Notes: generated from the letters alone by a model not told the origin. 64,000 nucleotides of DNA from an uncultured Prevotellaceae bacterium (GCA_946534585.1 CAMNCV010000070.1:1-64000), one strand, 5' to 3'; shown: positions 7,029 to 16,679, numbered from the stretch's first letter. A program made the numbers and translations.

Positions 7029-9095
7029 ATGAGAAAACTTTACTCTCTATTATTATTGTGCCTCATCGGCACGGTAAGTGCGTGGGCGGAGACAGAAACC
7101 GTCACTGTTGCCACGTGGGATTTTACAGGACAAACGACTGCAACTAACCTCACTGCTGGAACAGCGTCAATAACCGAAAATAACACTTCATGTACTGAGG
7201 CTTCTGCTCCCGAATGTTGCGCCGGACTCTATTTCCAAAATCCAACTAAATGGAAAAGTTACGCATCAAAAGAAAATGGTATTAGAAACGTTGATAGTGG
7301 AGACCGAATGTGCATTGTGCCTGGTTTGAAGGCAAATGATGTTATTACAATTACTTGTAATGGCACTGATGCTATAAACACTACGAAATACACTGGTACT
7401 GCAAACAGTGATAAAACACAGATTACATTTACAATGGAAGCGGATGGAAACTTCTATTTTAAAATAGTAAAAGCAGGAGGAAAAATTGCTGGTGTATCAG
7501 TATGGCCTACAATAAATTCAATTGTAGTAACGAGAGAAGTGGAAGCCGGCACATGCGAAAATCCAACGTATAAGATTTCTGGCGTGGATGGAGCTGCACG
7601 TAAGTTCACTTTAGCATGTACCACAGCAAATTCAACCCTGTATTATTCTACAACAGAACTTGAGGCAGGCGCAGAGGGATGGACAAAATATACTGGTGAA
7701 GCAACTACGAGTGCAGGAACCATCTATGCCTATGCAAGCGCAGGCGATGCAAACTCTGAGGTAATCAGCTTCGCTACAGGCGCGGGTTCAGAAATAACAC
7801 TGAACGCTCCTTATGCGAACAAAACCGCATACGCTGACGGCTCATATACCGTAAGCATCGGTTCTGACCAGTCAACTCTTTCCATTGTGCCAAGTACTGT
7901 TAATTACTATTACTCAATCGATGGGGGTGCGGAGGCACAAGGAACAAGTGTTAACGTACCTGCAGGTAAGACTCTGACCGTATATGCAGCAGCAGATGGA
8001 TATACGAATTCTGCTAATACAGTATGCGAAACATCTGTAAGACCAACCAGATTGGTTAAAGTTTGGAATCAGGACTATACAACCGTCACACAGGCTACTG
8101 GTACTGGCGCATGCGAAGTGACTATTGATGAAACGGCAGCTTTCACCGTAGGAGAGCGTAGCTTCTACAATATTACGGGTTACAAAGCTAACAATGAAAA
8201 CGTTACAGCAGAATTAAACCCTAACGTAGGTATAAACACAGCAAGCCATTTCTATCTGCGTTGTAACAGTGGCAATAGCGGAATACTGAAAAATGCCAAT
8301 AATGGCGGCACAACAGGCTATATCGGTATTCAAAATCTTACACCAGGTCAATACATAATTATCACAACAAATAGCAACCCACTCTCTGCCACAGAAGGAT
8401 GTACCGACAATTTGGGAATGAATACCACTTCCGAGTACATATTCCAAGCTACGGCTACAGAGGCTTCAATCTTCTTCCAGCATGGTACATATAATTATGT
8501 AAAGACTATTACTGTTTACAATCCTACCGAAGACATCACTATCAACTCAACAGGCGTGTCTTCTTACGTTACAACATACGCACTGGACTTCTCTGACGTA
8601 GAAGGACTGACAGCAATGATTGCAGAAGATGAGACAGAGGAACAGATAATACTGCGTAAGGTTACGGAAGTGCCTGCCGGCACTGCTATCATCGTGCGTG
8701 GTACTCCTGATCAGACTTATACCGTGCCTGCCGGCTCATGCACCGAACTGGAAGGTAACCTCCTGCAGGGTTCTGTAACTCAGGGCTTCGACGTGAGCAC
8801 TGCCACAATGCCTGTATATGCACTGAAGAACAGTGATGGCGAATTCCATCACGTAGCGAGCACAGTTGTTATACCTGCAAAGAAGGCTTACCTTATTTCT
8901 CATTTCGACAATGCCGCAAGCGCTAAGGGATTTAAAGTGCTCGGTGAGGAAGGAGAAGAGGCTACGGCTGTAAGCACAGTGAGCGCCGCAGAAAGCGAGA
9001 AGTCAGCTAAGCTCTACAACGCTGCCGGTCAGCTTGTGGGCGCAGCCTACAAAGGTCTCGTGATTGACGAGAACGGTAATAAATATGTACGCTGA
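7029..9095 (+). CDS. Large secreted repeat-domain protein of unknown function
   Basis: The 688-residue product has a signal peptide (MRKLYSLLLLCLIGTVSAWA). Residues about 25-170 look like a carbohydrate-binding-like beta-sandwich; two segments (about 175-245 and 250-335) have the pattern of chitobiase C-terminal-type repeats (YYSTTELEAGAEGWTKYTG; NYYYSIDGGAEAQGTSVNV). Residues about 500-640 form another domain (VSSYVTTYALDFSDVEGLTAMIA...). The C-terminus, KLYNAAGQLVGAAYKGL then NGNKYVR, resembles the short tails found on many Prevotella secreted proteins and may be a type IX export signal. No catalytic motif is visible. A 56-residue peptide gene follows 51 nt downstream. Likely a surface or secreted binding protein; function unknown. 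Confidence 0.75.
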   Translation: MRKLYSLLLLCLIGTVSAWAETETVTVATWDFTGQTTATNLTAGTASITENNTSCTEASAPECCAGLYFQNPTKWKSYASKENGIRNVDSGDRMCIVPGLKANDVITITCNGTDAINTTKYTGTANSDKTQITFTMEADGNFYFKIVKAGGKIAGVSVWPTINSIVVTREVEAGTCENPTYKISGVDGAARKFTLACTTANSTLYYSTTELEAGAEGWTKYTGEATTSAGTIYAYASAGDANSEVISFATGAGSEITLNAPYANKTAYADGSYTVSIGSDQSTLSIVPSTVNYYYSIDGGAEAQGTSVNVPAGKTLTVYAAADGYTNSANTVCETSVRPTRLVKVWNQDYTTVTQATGTGACEVTIDETAAFTVGERSFYNITGYKANNENVTAELNPNVGINTASHFYLRCNSGNSGILKNANNGGTTGYIGIQNLTPGQYIIITTNSNPLSATEGCTDNLGMNTTSEYIFQATATEASIFFQHGTYNYVKTITVYNPTEDITINSTGVSSYVTTYALDFSDVEGLTAMIAEDETEEQIILRKVTEVPAGTAIIVRGTPDQTYTVPAGSCTELEGNLLQGSVTQGFDVSTATMPVYALKNSDGEFHHVASTVVIPAKKAYLISHFDNAASAKGFKVLGEEGEEATAVSTVSAAESEKSAKLYNAAGQLVGAAYKGLVIDENGNKYVR

Positions 9096-9146
9096 ATAGC
9101 GACAAGAAGAAATCAAGAACGTTAAACGTAAAAATACGCAATTATA

Positions 9147-9317
9147 ATGAAAAAGACATATATCAGCCCAGAAACCGAGAGATTGGATATGGATATGCTC
9201 TCGTTGCTTGCAGGTAGCGTAAAAGAGGGTGGCAACAACAAGAACAACGAAGAACTTATCACCGACCCTGACGAGGTAGGTGCTAAGGAGGGCAACATCT
9301 TCAGTGGCTGGGAGTAA
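9147..9317 (+). CDS. 56-residue Bacteroidales peptide, possible precursor
   Basis: The open frame MKKTYISPETERLDMDMLS... ends FSGWE. It resembles the very short Bacteroidales proteins that begin MKKxYxxPxxE and carry a leader-like hydrophobic stretch followed by small residues (LLSLLAGS here is LSLLAGSVKEGG), some of which are annotated as natural-product precursor-like. The second half is acidic and asparagine-rich (NNKNNEELITDPDE). No modifying enzyme or transporter is adjacent, so a peptide natural product is not supported by context. It lies 51 nt after the large secreted protein gene and immediately before a strong hairpin, so the pair probably shares a transcript. Function unknown. Confidence 0.65.
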   Translation: MKKTYISPETERLDMDMLSLLAGSVKEGGNNKNNEELITDPDEVGAKEGNIFSGWE

Positions 9318-9338
9318 CCCCACATCGTAGATAAATAG

Positions 9339-9422
9339 TTTTCCCACAGATTTCTCAGATTTCACAGATAAGCTAAACGCATGATAGCAAAATCTGTGTC
9401 ATCAGAGAAATCTGTGGGAAAA
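9339..9422. terminator. Long hairpin between convergent genes
   Basis: Two perfect 18-bp arms (TTTTCCCACAGATTTCTC at 9339-9356 and its complement at 9405-9422) are separated by 48 nt and followed by TCTTTTTT. It probably ends transcription from the plus-strand peptide gene; the arms belong to a CCACAGATTTCT-type repeat that I know from other Bacteroidetes intergenic gaps. Confidence 0.65.
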
Positions 9423-9476
9423 TCTTTTTTGTGGTAAAACTCTTGTTGCGCCTCGCAATCAAGGGGTAGGAGCAAA

Positions 9477-10319
9477 CTATACGAGTTCGATGCCGCTGTC
9501 GGTAATGCGTATGAGGCGGCGCTTGTAAAGGTCGCCCACTGCCTGCTTGTATGTGCGCTTGCTCACGCCAAACTGCTCCTGTATCTCTGCAGCATCGCTC
9601 TTGTCGTGCAGGCGGCAGCGTCCGCCTTGCGTTTCAAGATAGCGGAGAAGTCGGGCTGAGAAATCCTCTGCGTGCTGACGCCCGGTGCGCTGCAGTGCGC
9701 AGTCAACCTTTCCGTCAGGGCGTATGCGGGAAATGAAGCCCTGCACGCGGTCGCCGGTGTGGAGATTGCGGAATACCTGCGTGTCATAAAGCAGTCCGGC
9801 ATACTTATTATCAATGATTACCTTAAAGCCGAGGTCAGTCTTCTGCCATATCAGCAATTCCACTTCCTGCCCCTTCTGTAGGTCGCCTGATGCAGGCTGG
9901 CGCAGGAACTTCTCCACCTTTGCCGAAGCCATGATGCGGTAGCTCTCCTCGTCAATATGTACGTGGACTATGTATGAGCGCCCCTTCTCCATGCGGCGCT
10001 TCTGTTCGCGGAACGGACAGAAGAGATCCTTCATCAGTCCCCAGTCGAGGAAAGCCCCGTATTCGTTAATCCATGCCACTTCAAGGTAGGCGAAGTCGCC
10101 CACCATGGCCTTAGGTTCGAGAGTGGTAGCGATGAGACGCTCCTCATTATCGAGGTAGAGGAACACCTCAATGTCGTCGCCCACCTCAAGGTCTTCAGGC
10201 ACGTATCGCTCTGGCAGCAGAATCTTTCCGTCGTAGCCGCCTCCCTCAAGATACATGCCGAAATCTACGCGCCATGTGGCGCGAAGAACGTTTTTCTTAC
10301 CTAATTTCAACGCTTCCAT
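9477..10319 (-). CDS. CvfB/YitL-like S1 RNA-binding protein
   Basis: The 280-residue product has the layout of the CvfB family: several S1-like OB-fold segments (the first about residues 8-60 with [19 protein letters not shown], a second with [23 protein letters not shown], a third with [21 protein letters not shown]) and a C-terminal winged-helix-like part ([26 protein letters not shown]). Family members bind RNA; the Staphylococcus protein affects virulence gene expression, but the role in Bacteroidetes is not established. Length is as usual for the family. Its first 23 nt overlap the end of the upstream lolD gene, so the two are co-transcribed from the promoter at 10985-10992. Confidence 0.85.
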   Translation of the reverse strand: MEALKLGKKNVLRATWRVDFGMYLEGGGYDGKILLPERYVPEDLEVGDDIEVFLYLDNEERLIATTLEPKAMVGDFAYLEVAWINEYGAFLDWGLMKDLFCPFREQKRRMEKGRSYIVHVHIDEESYRIMASAKVEKFLRQPASGDLQKGQEVELLIWQKTDLGFKVIIDNKYAGLLYDTQVFRNLHTGDRVQGFISRIRPDGKVDCALQRTGRQHAEDFSARLLRYLETQGGRCRLHDKSDAAEIQEQFGVSKRTYKQAVGDLYKRRLIRITDSGIELV

Positions 10320-10953
10320 CTACTATATGTATTGTGCGGTCAGTGATACGTGCCAGTTCCTCGTCGTGGGTGACGATGACGAAAGTTTGACCGAACTTGT
10401 CCCGCAGGTCAAAGAATAGTTGGTGCAGTTCCTGCTTGTTCTTGGAATCAAGCGAGCCCGAAGGCTCGTCGGCAAATACCACAGCAGGATTATTGATTAA
10501 AGCGCGAGCTACCGCCACACGCTGTTTCTCACCACCGGAAAGCTCCGAAGGCTTATGGTGGGCACGATCGGCGAGACCAAGAAAACTGAGTAACTCCTTG
10601 CATCGAGCCTTAGCCTCGCTACGCTTGTTACCGGCAATGAGGGCCGGCAACATCACATTCTCCTCAGCCGTAAACTCAGGCAGCAGCTGATGAAACTGGA
10701 AGATAAAGCCTATGTTGCTATTTCGGAAATCAGCCAACTTGTTGCCCGACAAAGCCGTTACGTCAACACCGTTAATCACCACCGTGCCACCATCGGGACT
10801 GTCAAGTGTGCCCATAATCTGCAGCAGGGTGGTCTTGCCGGCACCGCTCGGACCGACGATGCTTACAACCTCGCCCTTATCTATGTGGAGGTTGATACCC
10901 TTTAGCACCTGCAGAGAACCGTAAGACTTGGTTATGTTGCTTATTGTTATCAT
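10297..10953 (-). CDS. lolD: LolD-family ABC transporter ATPase
   Basis: The ATG at 10953 gives [21 protein letters not shown] and a 218-residue ATPase; the open frame extends much further upstream but that part is untypical and crosses the promoter. Walker A is GPSGAGKTT (about 34-42), the signature is [15 protein letters not shown], Walker B is AVVFADEP, and the switch histidine is in VIVTHDEE. It belongs to the LolD/MacB-type ATPase group that drives lipoprotein release or other MacB-like exporters with separate membrane subunits. No LolC/E-type permease lies in this window, so the partner must be encoded elsewhere. The 3' end overlaps the cvfB-like gene by 23 nt. Confidence 0.88.
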   Translation of the reverse strand: MITISNITKSYGSLQVLKGINLHIDKGEVVSIVGPSGAGKTTLLQIMGTLDSPDGGTVVINGVDVTALSGNKLADFRNSNIGFIFQFHQLLPEFTAEENVMLPALIAGNKRSEAKARCKELLSFLGLADRAHHKPSELSGGEKQRVAVARALINNPAVVFADEPSGSLDSKNKQELHQLFFDLRDKFGQTFVIVTHDEELARITDRTIHIVDGSVEIR

Positions 10954-10984
10954 TTTATGTTTATTAAGTGGGAAGTTTCGTCTG

Positions 10985-10992
10985 CAAAGGTA
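10985..10992 (-). promoter_or_regulatory. -7 box for lolD-cvfB
   Basis: The minus strand reads TACCTTTG, 32 nt before the lolD ATG at 10953. Its position excludes the longer upstream reading of lolD. Confidence 0.65.
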
Positions 10993-11114
10993 CGAAAAAA
11001 ACGAGATATAAACAAGCAAGAAGAAGAGAAAGTTTGGAAAACCACGGCAATAATACAATAACCGAAGCTGAAAAATACTCAAAAGTGAGTATTGCCCGAA
11101 TAAATAAAAAATAG

Positions 11115-11122
11115 TAATTTTG
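11115..11122 (+). promoter_or_regulatory. Possible -7 box upstream of the palindromic element
   Basis: TAATTTTG fits the consensus. Transcription from here would run through the 196-bp element at 11167-11362 into the gene at 11406. Confidence 0.4.
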
Positions 11123-11166
11123 CACTCGAAAATAATTGTCATCAGTGGATATACGTTTTTTATATG

Positions 11167-11362
11167 TAGGTGGGTTCTATAAATTAGCTTTGTCAGATTT
11201 TCGAGTTTGTTTCGAGGGCAGAGTGTCAGCAGATGAGGGAGCATAGCGGGCTATGTGACCGAGGATGCTGACAGTATGCACCGAAAGAAAGCGAAAAGGT
11301 GACAAAACGTCAACCCACATTTTAAGTTTAACATTACGGTGTTAATTGATAGAACCCACCTA
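11167..11362. mobile_element. MITE-like 196-bp nested palindromic element
   Basis: The ends are 20-bp inverted repeats with one mismatch (TAGGTGGGTTCTATAAATTA at 11167-11186; its near-complement at 11343-11362). Inside are further inverted pairs: TTTGTCA (11189) with TGACAAA (11300), TGTCAGCA (11224) with TGCTGACA (11266), and a central CATAGC-GG-GCTATG hairpin (11242-11255). The whole unit folds on itself and encodes no protein. I infer a non-autonomous mobile or structured repeat element; no target-site duplication is clear. Confidence 0.6.
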
Positions 11363-11405
11363 TAAATAACACAAAAATAATAGAATAGGTAAAAAGATTT
11401 AACAA

Positions 11406-13193
11406 ATGAAGAAAACATTACTCACACTCTTTGCAGCCGTAGCCAGCACCTGCGCTATGGCACAGATGCACAACGCTCCGATGAATTTCATCGGCAATTC
11501 CACATTCTCTGCCAGCACCGCTTCGCAGGACAATGTAAAGGATACTGTCATCGTGGCAGACAACAATACCTCTGTCACACTGCCAGTCATGAACTACAAG
11601 GCAATGGGTATGACCCTGCCTTCAATAAAGTTTGTTGACCTGACGTATGAGATGTCAGGCAGCTATATGACAGGCGATTTGGCTTTCGTATGGAGTAAGG
11701 AATATGCAGACACGCTCATTACTCTTGCTGACGGCGAGACGCAGAAGCATCTGACCAACGTGTCGCTGAAGGTGAAATACACCCACGCTATTGGTCAGCT
11801 TGAGGTAGATGCCACGTTCAACTATGGTTCTATGCCTTTTGCCATCAACTACAAGCAGACAGGCTACTACACCGTAGTGCCTAACGAGTGGAACCTCGTA
11901 GGTCGTGGTACAGAGGCCAACCCTTATCGTATCTATGATGCAGCCGACTTCTATTCCATGGCTGACAACATAAATGCTACGAATGTGGGTACAGACCAGT
12001 ATTTCCTTGTGATGGCTGACACTATTGATTTCGGTGGCTCTGCCGATGCGCCGGCCCTGCTGCCAAGCATAGGCAAGAAAGCCATAACAAATGTGACAAC
12101 GGTGGCTTATGGCTTTAATGGCGACTTCGAAGGCAACGGTGTGGTCATAGAGGGTATCTACCACAACGAGTCTGGCAACAATGACAAGGGAAAGTTCAAC
12201 AGCATATTCGCTTCTGTTGATGTGGCTGGCGTAATACGCAACATGGAGATTTCCGGGAATAACTACATTAAGTCATACAACTATGTAGCTCCTATTGCGT
12301 GTCTTTCCAAGGGACTTGTGGAGAATTGCATTAACAAGGCAGATATAACTGCGACAAACTTCGGTGCTTCCGGTATCGTGGGGCAGTTCCTGAAAGGAAA
12401 AGGTATTGTGCGTAATTGTAAGAACTATGGTAACATGACAGCCATGACTTATGCTGCAGGTATCGTAGTGGGTACTCAGAGTGGTGCTTCGGTAAGTTCT
12501 ACTGCCGATGGATACGCTGGCTATATCGTAGAAGATTGCGTAAACTATGGCAACATGACTACGACAAACGGAGTTGGTTCTGCCGGTATCGTTGGCACAT
12601 ACAGCGGTATCGTGAGAAAGTGCGTAAACTATGGTGACTGCAACGATACTAATGGTACTGCATCTTCAAAGCAATACACTGGCGGCATAGCAAGTTGTAT
12701 CTCATATCACACAGAACTTGACAGTTGCGTGAACTATGGCAATATTAGCGGTGTCAACAAAACAGGTGGTATCGTAGCTAACTTCATGAAGGGCGATGCT
12801 TCTGACTTCACTGTGACTCGTTGTGTCAACAAAGGTACTGTGACAGGTGCAAAGAATGTTGGCGGTATCGTAGGATTTGTAATGGAATCACACACAGGCA
12901 CTATTACTGTTGACGAATGTGAGAACCATGGTGTAGTGACTTGTGACGATGCAGAGACAGCAGGTAATTTGCGTGGCTGCGATGCTATCGTGATGAATAG
13001 CAACTGCGTAATCGACAGCAGTCTCGCTAAGCTTTACCTTGATCCACAGTCAGAAGGAGAAGCTGACGCAGTAGAGGCTGTTGAGGCTGAGGCAGAAACT
13101 GCAGGTAAGGCTGTCAAAGTGCTGCGTGGTGGCAAACTCATCATCGTGAAGAATGGTGTGGAGTACAATGCCAGCGGTGCACAGGTGAAATAA
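11406..13193 (+). CDS. Secreted GLUG-repeat protein with conserved C-terminal tail
   Basis: The 595-residue product has a signal peptide (MKKTLLTLFAAVASTCAMAQ). Residues about 25-160 resemble the calycin-like beta-barrel domain of Bacteroidetes secreted proteins. From about 185 to 540 there are repeats of the type CVNYGNM...GGIVG, the GLUG-like pattern that forms a right-handed beta-solenoid; at least six copies are visible (GNMTAMTYAAGIVVG, GNMTTTNGVGSAGIVG, GNISGVNKTGGIVA, GTVTGAKNVGGIVG and others). The end, GGKLIIVKNGVEYNASGAQ, matches the tail of the PL10 lyase at 29.8 kb and may be a type IX signal. Such solenoids often mediate adhesion, but no ligand can be inferred. It starts 43 nt after the MITE-like element. 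Confidence 0.75.
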   Translation: MKKTLLTLFAAVASTCAMAQMHNAPMNFIGNSTFSASTASQDNVKDTVIVADNNTSVTLPVMNYKAMGMTLPSIKFVDLTYEMSGSYMTGDLAFVWSKEYADTLITLADGETQKHLTNVSLKVKYTHAIGQLEVDATFNYGSMPFAINYKQTGYYTVVPNEWNLVGRGTEANPYRIYDAADFYSMADNINATNVGTDQYFLVMADTIDFGGSADAPALLPSIGKKAITNVTTVAYGFNGDFEGNGVVIEGIYHNESGNNDKGKFNSIFASVDVAGVIRNMEISGNNYIKSYNYVAPIACLSKGLVENCINKADITATNFGASGIVGQFLKGKGIVRNCKNYGNMTAMTYAAGIVVGTQSGASVSSTADGYAGYIVEDCVNYGNMTTTNGVGSAGIVGTYSGIVRKCVNYGDCNDTNGTASSKQYTGGIASCISYHTELDSCVNYGNISGVNKTGGIVANFMKGDASDFTVTRCVNKGTVTGAKNVGGIVGFVMESHTGTITVDECENHGVVTCDDAETAGNLRGCDAIVMNSNCVIDSSLAKLYLDPQSEGEADAVEAVEAEAETAGKAVKVLRGGKLIIVKNGVEYNASGAQVK

Positions 13194-13204
13194 GAAATAG
13201 CATC

Positions 13205-13317
13205 AACCAAGCAGACTGTTGGTTGACTACTTGAAACGAATTACTATAATTATCCATGATTTTCCATAATGGTAAGCAAGAAACTTTTATTATGAGGATT
13301 ATGAATAATTATGGTAA
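13205..13317. repeat. Intergenic inverted repeats
   Basis: A short hairpin (AACCAA at 13205 with TTGGTT at 13219) is followed by a larger imperfect inverted repeat (13241-13270 with 13289-13317, both built of ATTAT/ATAAT words). No T-run follows. It fills most of the gap between the GLUG protein gene and the M16 gene. Confidence 0.55.
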
Positions 13318-13352
13318 TTTGTTTATGTAAAGATAGATGTAAAAACAGATAA

Positions 13353-16211
13353 ATGTATAAGATGAGAAAAATCTTTTCTGTACTATTACTTTCGGTCGTG
13401 GTCAGTTCCGCTTCTGCCAAGCCGTTGCCTAAGGACCCTGCGGTGCGCGAGGGACGGTTGTCGAACGGACTTACCTATTTCATACGCCACAACGACCAGA
13501 CCCCAGGACAGGCCGACTTCTACATAGCGCAGCGCGTAGGCTCAATACTTGAGCAACCAGAGCAGCGCGGACTGGCACACTTCCTCGAACACATGGCCTT
13601 CAACGGCACCGAGAACTTCCCCGACGGTAACGGCGGACAGCGTGCTATCAGACAGTGGTGTGAGAGAAACGGCATAAAGTTTGGTGCCGACCTCAATGCA
13701 TATACCTCTATCGACGAGACGGTATATAACATCTCCAATGCCCCAGTGACAAAGCAGGGAGTGAGCGATACCTGCCTGCTGATACTCCACGACTGGAGCC
13801 ATTCGCTCCTGCTTCGCGGTGAGGAGATAGACCAGGAACGCGGAGTGATACGCGAGGAGTGGCGCACAAGGCGCGCCGGACAGGCAGTGCAGCGCATGAT
13901 GGAAGATGCTACGCCAGTGATATATGCCGGCAGTAAGTATGAGGACTGTCTGCCAATAGGTCACATTGAAGTCGTGGACACCTTTCACCACGAAGTGTTG
14001 CGTGACTACTATAAGAAGTGGTATCGCCCCGACCTGCAGGCCATCATTGTAGTGGGTGACATCAACGTTGACGAGATAGAAGACAAGATACGGCAGACCT
14101 TTGCCGACATACCGGCGCCGGGTGCCGATGCCGCTGAGCGCATATACTATACCATCGGTGACAATAAGGACATGATAGTCTTCAACCGTGCCGACGATGA
14201 GCAGCCAACGGTCAATTTCACCCTGATGATGAAGCGGCAGGCTGGAGCTCGAAGCGATAAGGCCACATACGAAGCCTTTGCCGATGATTACAAGTCGCGA
14301 CTGGCAATGTTCGTCCTGCGCCAACGACTGAGCGAACTGACGAAGGAGGAGCATCCCCGTGTCATGTCGGCATCATGCCGCGATGGGGCTTTCTACTACA
14401 CCGATGCCGCTGAGGCTTTTACAGTCAACATTGGGCTGTTGCCCGACCGCCCGCAGCAAGGCATTGATGCAGTGATGGAGATAGTGGAGAAGGCACGTCT
14501 CTATGGTGTCACTCCTACGGAGTTTGAACACGCCAAGGAACAGTACAACGTGAACCTTGAGCATCGCCTTGACAACAAGGACAAGACACGCAACGGTGAA
14601 TATGTCAACAAACTTGTGGGCCATTTCTGCAGCGCAGAGCACCTCATGTCAATCGAGCAGGAGGGCGACATAGAGCATGCGCTTATGGAGAGCGTGACGA
14701 TTGACGACGTAAATGCCAAACTGCGTGAGGTAATCCACGCCCCCAATGGCGGCTATAACGAAGTGTGTATGGTATATGGTCCCACGAAGTGGAACGGACA
14801 GCCATACACCATGCCCACAGACAGCCAGTTCAAGCAGTGGATACTCGATGCTGAAAGCCGTCAGTATGACAACGACATCGTGGACAAACCCATTGACCGC
14901 ACCTTTATCAAGAAACTGCCCAAGAAGGGCAAGATACTCTCTCGTGAGGACGCTGGTCACGGATATACGAAGTATGTGCTGTCAAACGGCATCAATGTCT
15001 ATGCCCGCCCGTCAGAACTGGAGCCTAACCGTCTGACGATAAATATGTCACGACTGGGCGGAGAGTCGCTCTATGATGATAAGGACATACCCTCGCTCCA
15101 CTATCTGGGCAGCGTGATAAAGCAGAGCGGCGCTGCCGACTTCGACTACCTTACGCTGGAGAAAAAGCGCATGGGCAAGGCATTACGCGTGACACCATTC
15201 GTCAGCGACGAGACAGAGGGTGTGAGCGGAGTATGCGCTGCCAGTGATTTCAAGACGTGGCTTGAGGTGGCTTACCTCTACCTTACCAAGCCACGCCGCG
15301 ACGACAAGGTGTTCAGTAGCCTGATGGAGCGTCAGCGTTCAGTACTAAGAAACCGCACGGCATCGCCCAAGGTGATATACAACGACTCGCTGCGTGCCAC
15401 TGTCTATGGCAAAACGGAGCGCACGGAACCGATGACCGAGGAGCGTCTTGCACTCGTGTCCCACGACCGCATACATGAGATATATCGCGAACGCTTCGCC
15501 AACCTCGCTGGCATGAATCTTGTAGTTACGGGTGCTATACGCGAGGATGAGTTCGAGGACCTCATCTGCCAGTATGTGGCATCGTTGCCAGGTAAACCCG
15601 CCAAGGCTTGGAATGCAGTGGGAAAGCATTGTCAGGACATACAGCGCGGTCAGCGTCTTGTGGAGTTTGAGCAGGAGCAGAAGACCCCTTCTGCATTGAC
15701 CAACGTCATCTATACCGCCGATGTGGAGTATAACCTCGCCAACGAACTGCGTGCCGATATGCTGGCGCAGATTATGCGTGCCATCTATACTGAGAAGGTG
15801 CGTGAGGAGAAGGGAGGTACCTACGGCGTGAGCGTGCAGAGCCAGAACTGGCGTTTCCCGTCTGACGGTACGTCGCTGACGGTGAACTTCCGTTGTGACC
15901 CCGACAAATACAGTGAACTCCTGCCTATCATCGATGAGCAGATGCGCCTCATGGCTGCACAAGGACCTACCGACGAGCAGTTGCAGAAGGTAAAGGAATA
16001 TGAGCAGAAGAACTACGACCGCGTCATACTGACCAACGGCTATTGGGAGTATATCATGCTACATCGTCTGCGCTACGGTGTTGATCTCGATGAACAGTAC
16101 ATGCAGATGGTCAACAATACCACACCTGCTGATATACGGGACATCTGTAAACGCTTTGTTGATAGCGGCAACCGCATACAGGTGACGATGAAAAGCCCGG
16201 CGGATAAATAA
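13353..16211 (+). CDS. M16-family zinc metallopeptidase
   Basis: The 952-residue product has a signal peptide (about residues 1-22; a second ATG at 13362 gives an equally good one). The zinc motif HFLEH (residues 76-80) is the inverted HxxEH of family M16, with conserved flanking text RGLAHFLEHMAFNGTENFP. Two M16-like halves are visible: the catalytic half (to about 470) and an inactive half with KVREEKGGTYGVSV near residue 820. Full-length two-unit enzymes of this type (PqqL-like) act in the periplasm on peptides. The gene is monocistronic or leads into the FMN-binding protein gene 70 nt downstream. Substrate is unknown. Confidence 0.9.
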   Translation: MYKMRKIFSVLLLSVVVSSASAKPLPKDPAVREGRLSNGLTYFIRHNDQTPGQADFYIAQRVGSILEQPEQRGLAHFLEHMAFNGTENFPDGNGGQRAIRQWCERNGIKFGADLNAYTSIDETVYNISNAPVTKQGVSDTCLLILHDWSHSLLLRGEEIDQERGVIREEWRTRRAGQAVQRMMEDATPVIYAGSKYEDCLPIGHIEVVDTFHHEVLRDYYKKWYRPDLQAIIVVGDINVDEIEDKIRQTFADIPAPGADAAERIYYTIGDNKDMIVFNRADDEQPTVNFTLMMKRQAGARSDKATYEAFADDYKSRLAMFVLRQRLSELTKEEHPRVMSASCRDGAFYYTDAAEAFTVNIGLLPDRPQQGIDAVMEIVEKARLYGVTPTEFEHAKEQYNVNLEHRLDNKDKTRNGEYVNKLVGHFCSAEHLMSIEQEGDIEHALMESVTIDDVNAKLREVIHAPNGGYNEVCMVYGPTKWNGQPYTMPTDSQFKQWILDAESRQYDNDIVDKPIDRTFIKKLPKKGKILSREDAGHGYTKYVLSNGINVYARPSELEPNRLTINMSRLGGESLYDDKDIPSLHYLGSVIKQSGAADFDYLTLEKKRMGKALRVTPFVSDETEGVSGVCAASDFKTWLEVAYLYLTKPRRDDKVFSSLMERQRSVLRNRTASPKVIYNDSLRATVYGKTERTEPMTEERLALVSHDRIHEIYRERFANLAGMNLVVTGAIREDEFEDLICQYVASLPGKPAKAWNAVGKHCQDIQRGQRLVEFEQEQKTPSALTNVIYTADVEYNLANELRADMLAQIMRAIYTEKVREEKGGTYGVSVQSQNWRFPSDGTSLTVNFRCDPDKYSELLPIIDEQMRLMAAQGPTDEQLQKVKEYEQKNYDRVILTNGYWEYIMLHRLRYGVDLDEQYMQMVNNTTPADIRDICKRFVDSGNRIQVTMKSPADK

Positions 16212-16280
16212 GATAAACAGGTCAGTGAGATGAGCAGAAAGAATATAGCAAACTATCAATTATTTATTCTAAAAAATAAA

Positions 16281-16679
16281 ATGAAAAAGACAATAGCTGC
16301 CCTTGTTTGGGCTTTAGCGCTGACGCTGTCAGCACATGCTGATGACGTGATGAAGAAACAGTCTGACGGCACTTACGTAATCAACACCACTACGCTCTGC
16401 AAGGACAAAGGCTACAAATCGACTACACCAATGGAAGTGCACATCAAGGCAGGCAAGGTGGTAAAGGTTGTTTCGTTGCCTAACACCGAGTCGAAGGGCT
16501 ACTATGCTAAGGTGGAGAAGAACCTGGTGAAGAAGTTTGACGGTATGAAGGTGGCAAAAGCCAAGAAACTTGCCACAGAGGCGAAGGTGGATGGTTGCAC
16601 AGGAGCTACGATGAGTACCCGCTGCGTGCAGAAGAATGTGAAAGCCGCCCTCGACTATTATCAGAAGCACAAGAAGTAA
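16281..16679 (+). CDS. Periplasmic FMN-binding domain protein
   Basis: The ATG at 16281 gives MKKTIAALVWALALTLSAHA, a signal peptide; the frame is open from 16230 but those residues are polar and untypical. The 132-residue product carries the FMN_bind domain seen in NqrC/RnfG, including DGCTGATMST (about residues 103-112), which matches the S/T-G-A-T-x-S/T site where FMN is attached covalently by ApbE. It lacks the membrane anchor of NqrC/RnfG, so it is a free periplasmic or lipoprotein-independent flavoprotein. It sits between the M16 gene and the MMPL exporter operon, which has its own promoter. Electron partner unknown. Confidence 0.85.
   Translation: MKKTIAALVWALALTLSAHADDVMKKQSDGTYVINTTTLCKDKGYKSTTPMEVHIKAGKVVKVVSLPNTESKGYYAKVEKNLVKKFDGMKVAKAKKLATEAKVDGCTGATMSTRCVQKNVKAALDYYQKHKK

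Noticed and set aside
9147..9317. The 56-residue peptide as a proven RiPP precursor
   Set aside because: No modifying enzyme, peptidase or ABC exporter lies beside it; only the leader-like start supports the idea.
10954..11244. N-terminal extension of LolD
   Set aside because: It would cross the -7 box at 10985-10992 and the MITE-like element and has no similarity to ABC ATPases.
13542..14354. 270-codon open frame opposite the M16 protease
   Set aside because: Shadow of a gene with a clear HFLEH zinc motif.
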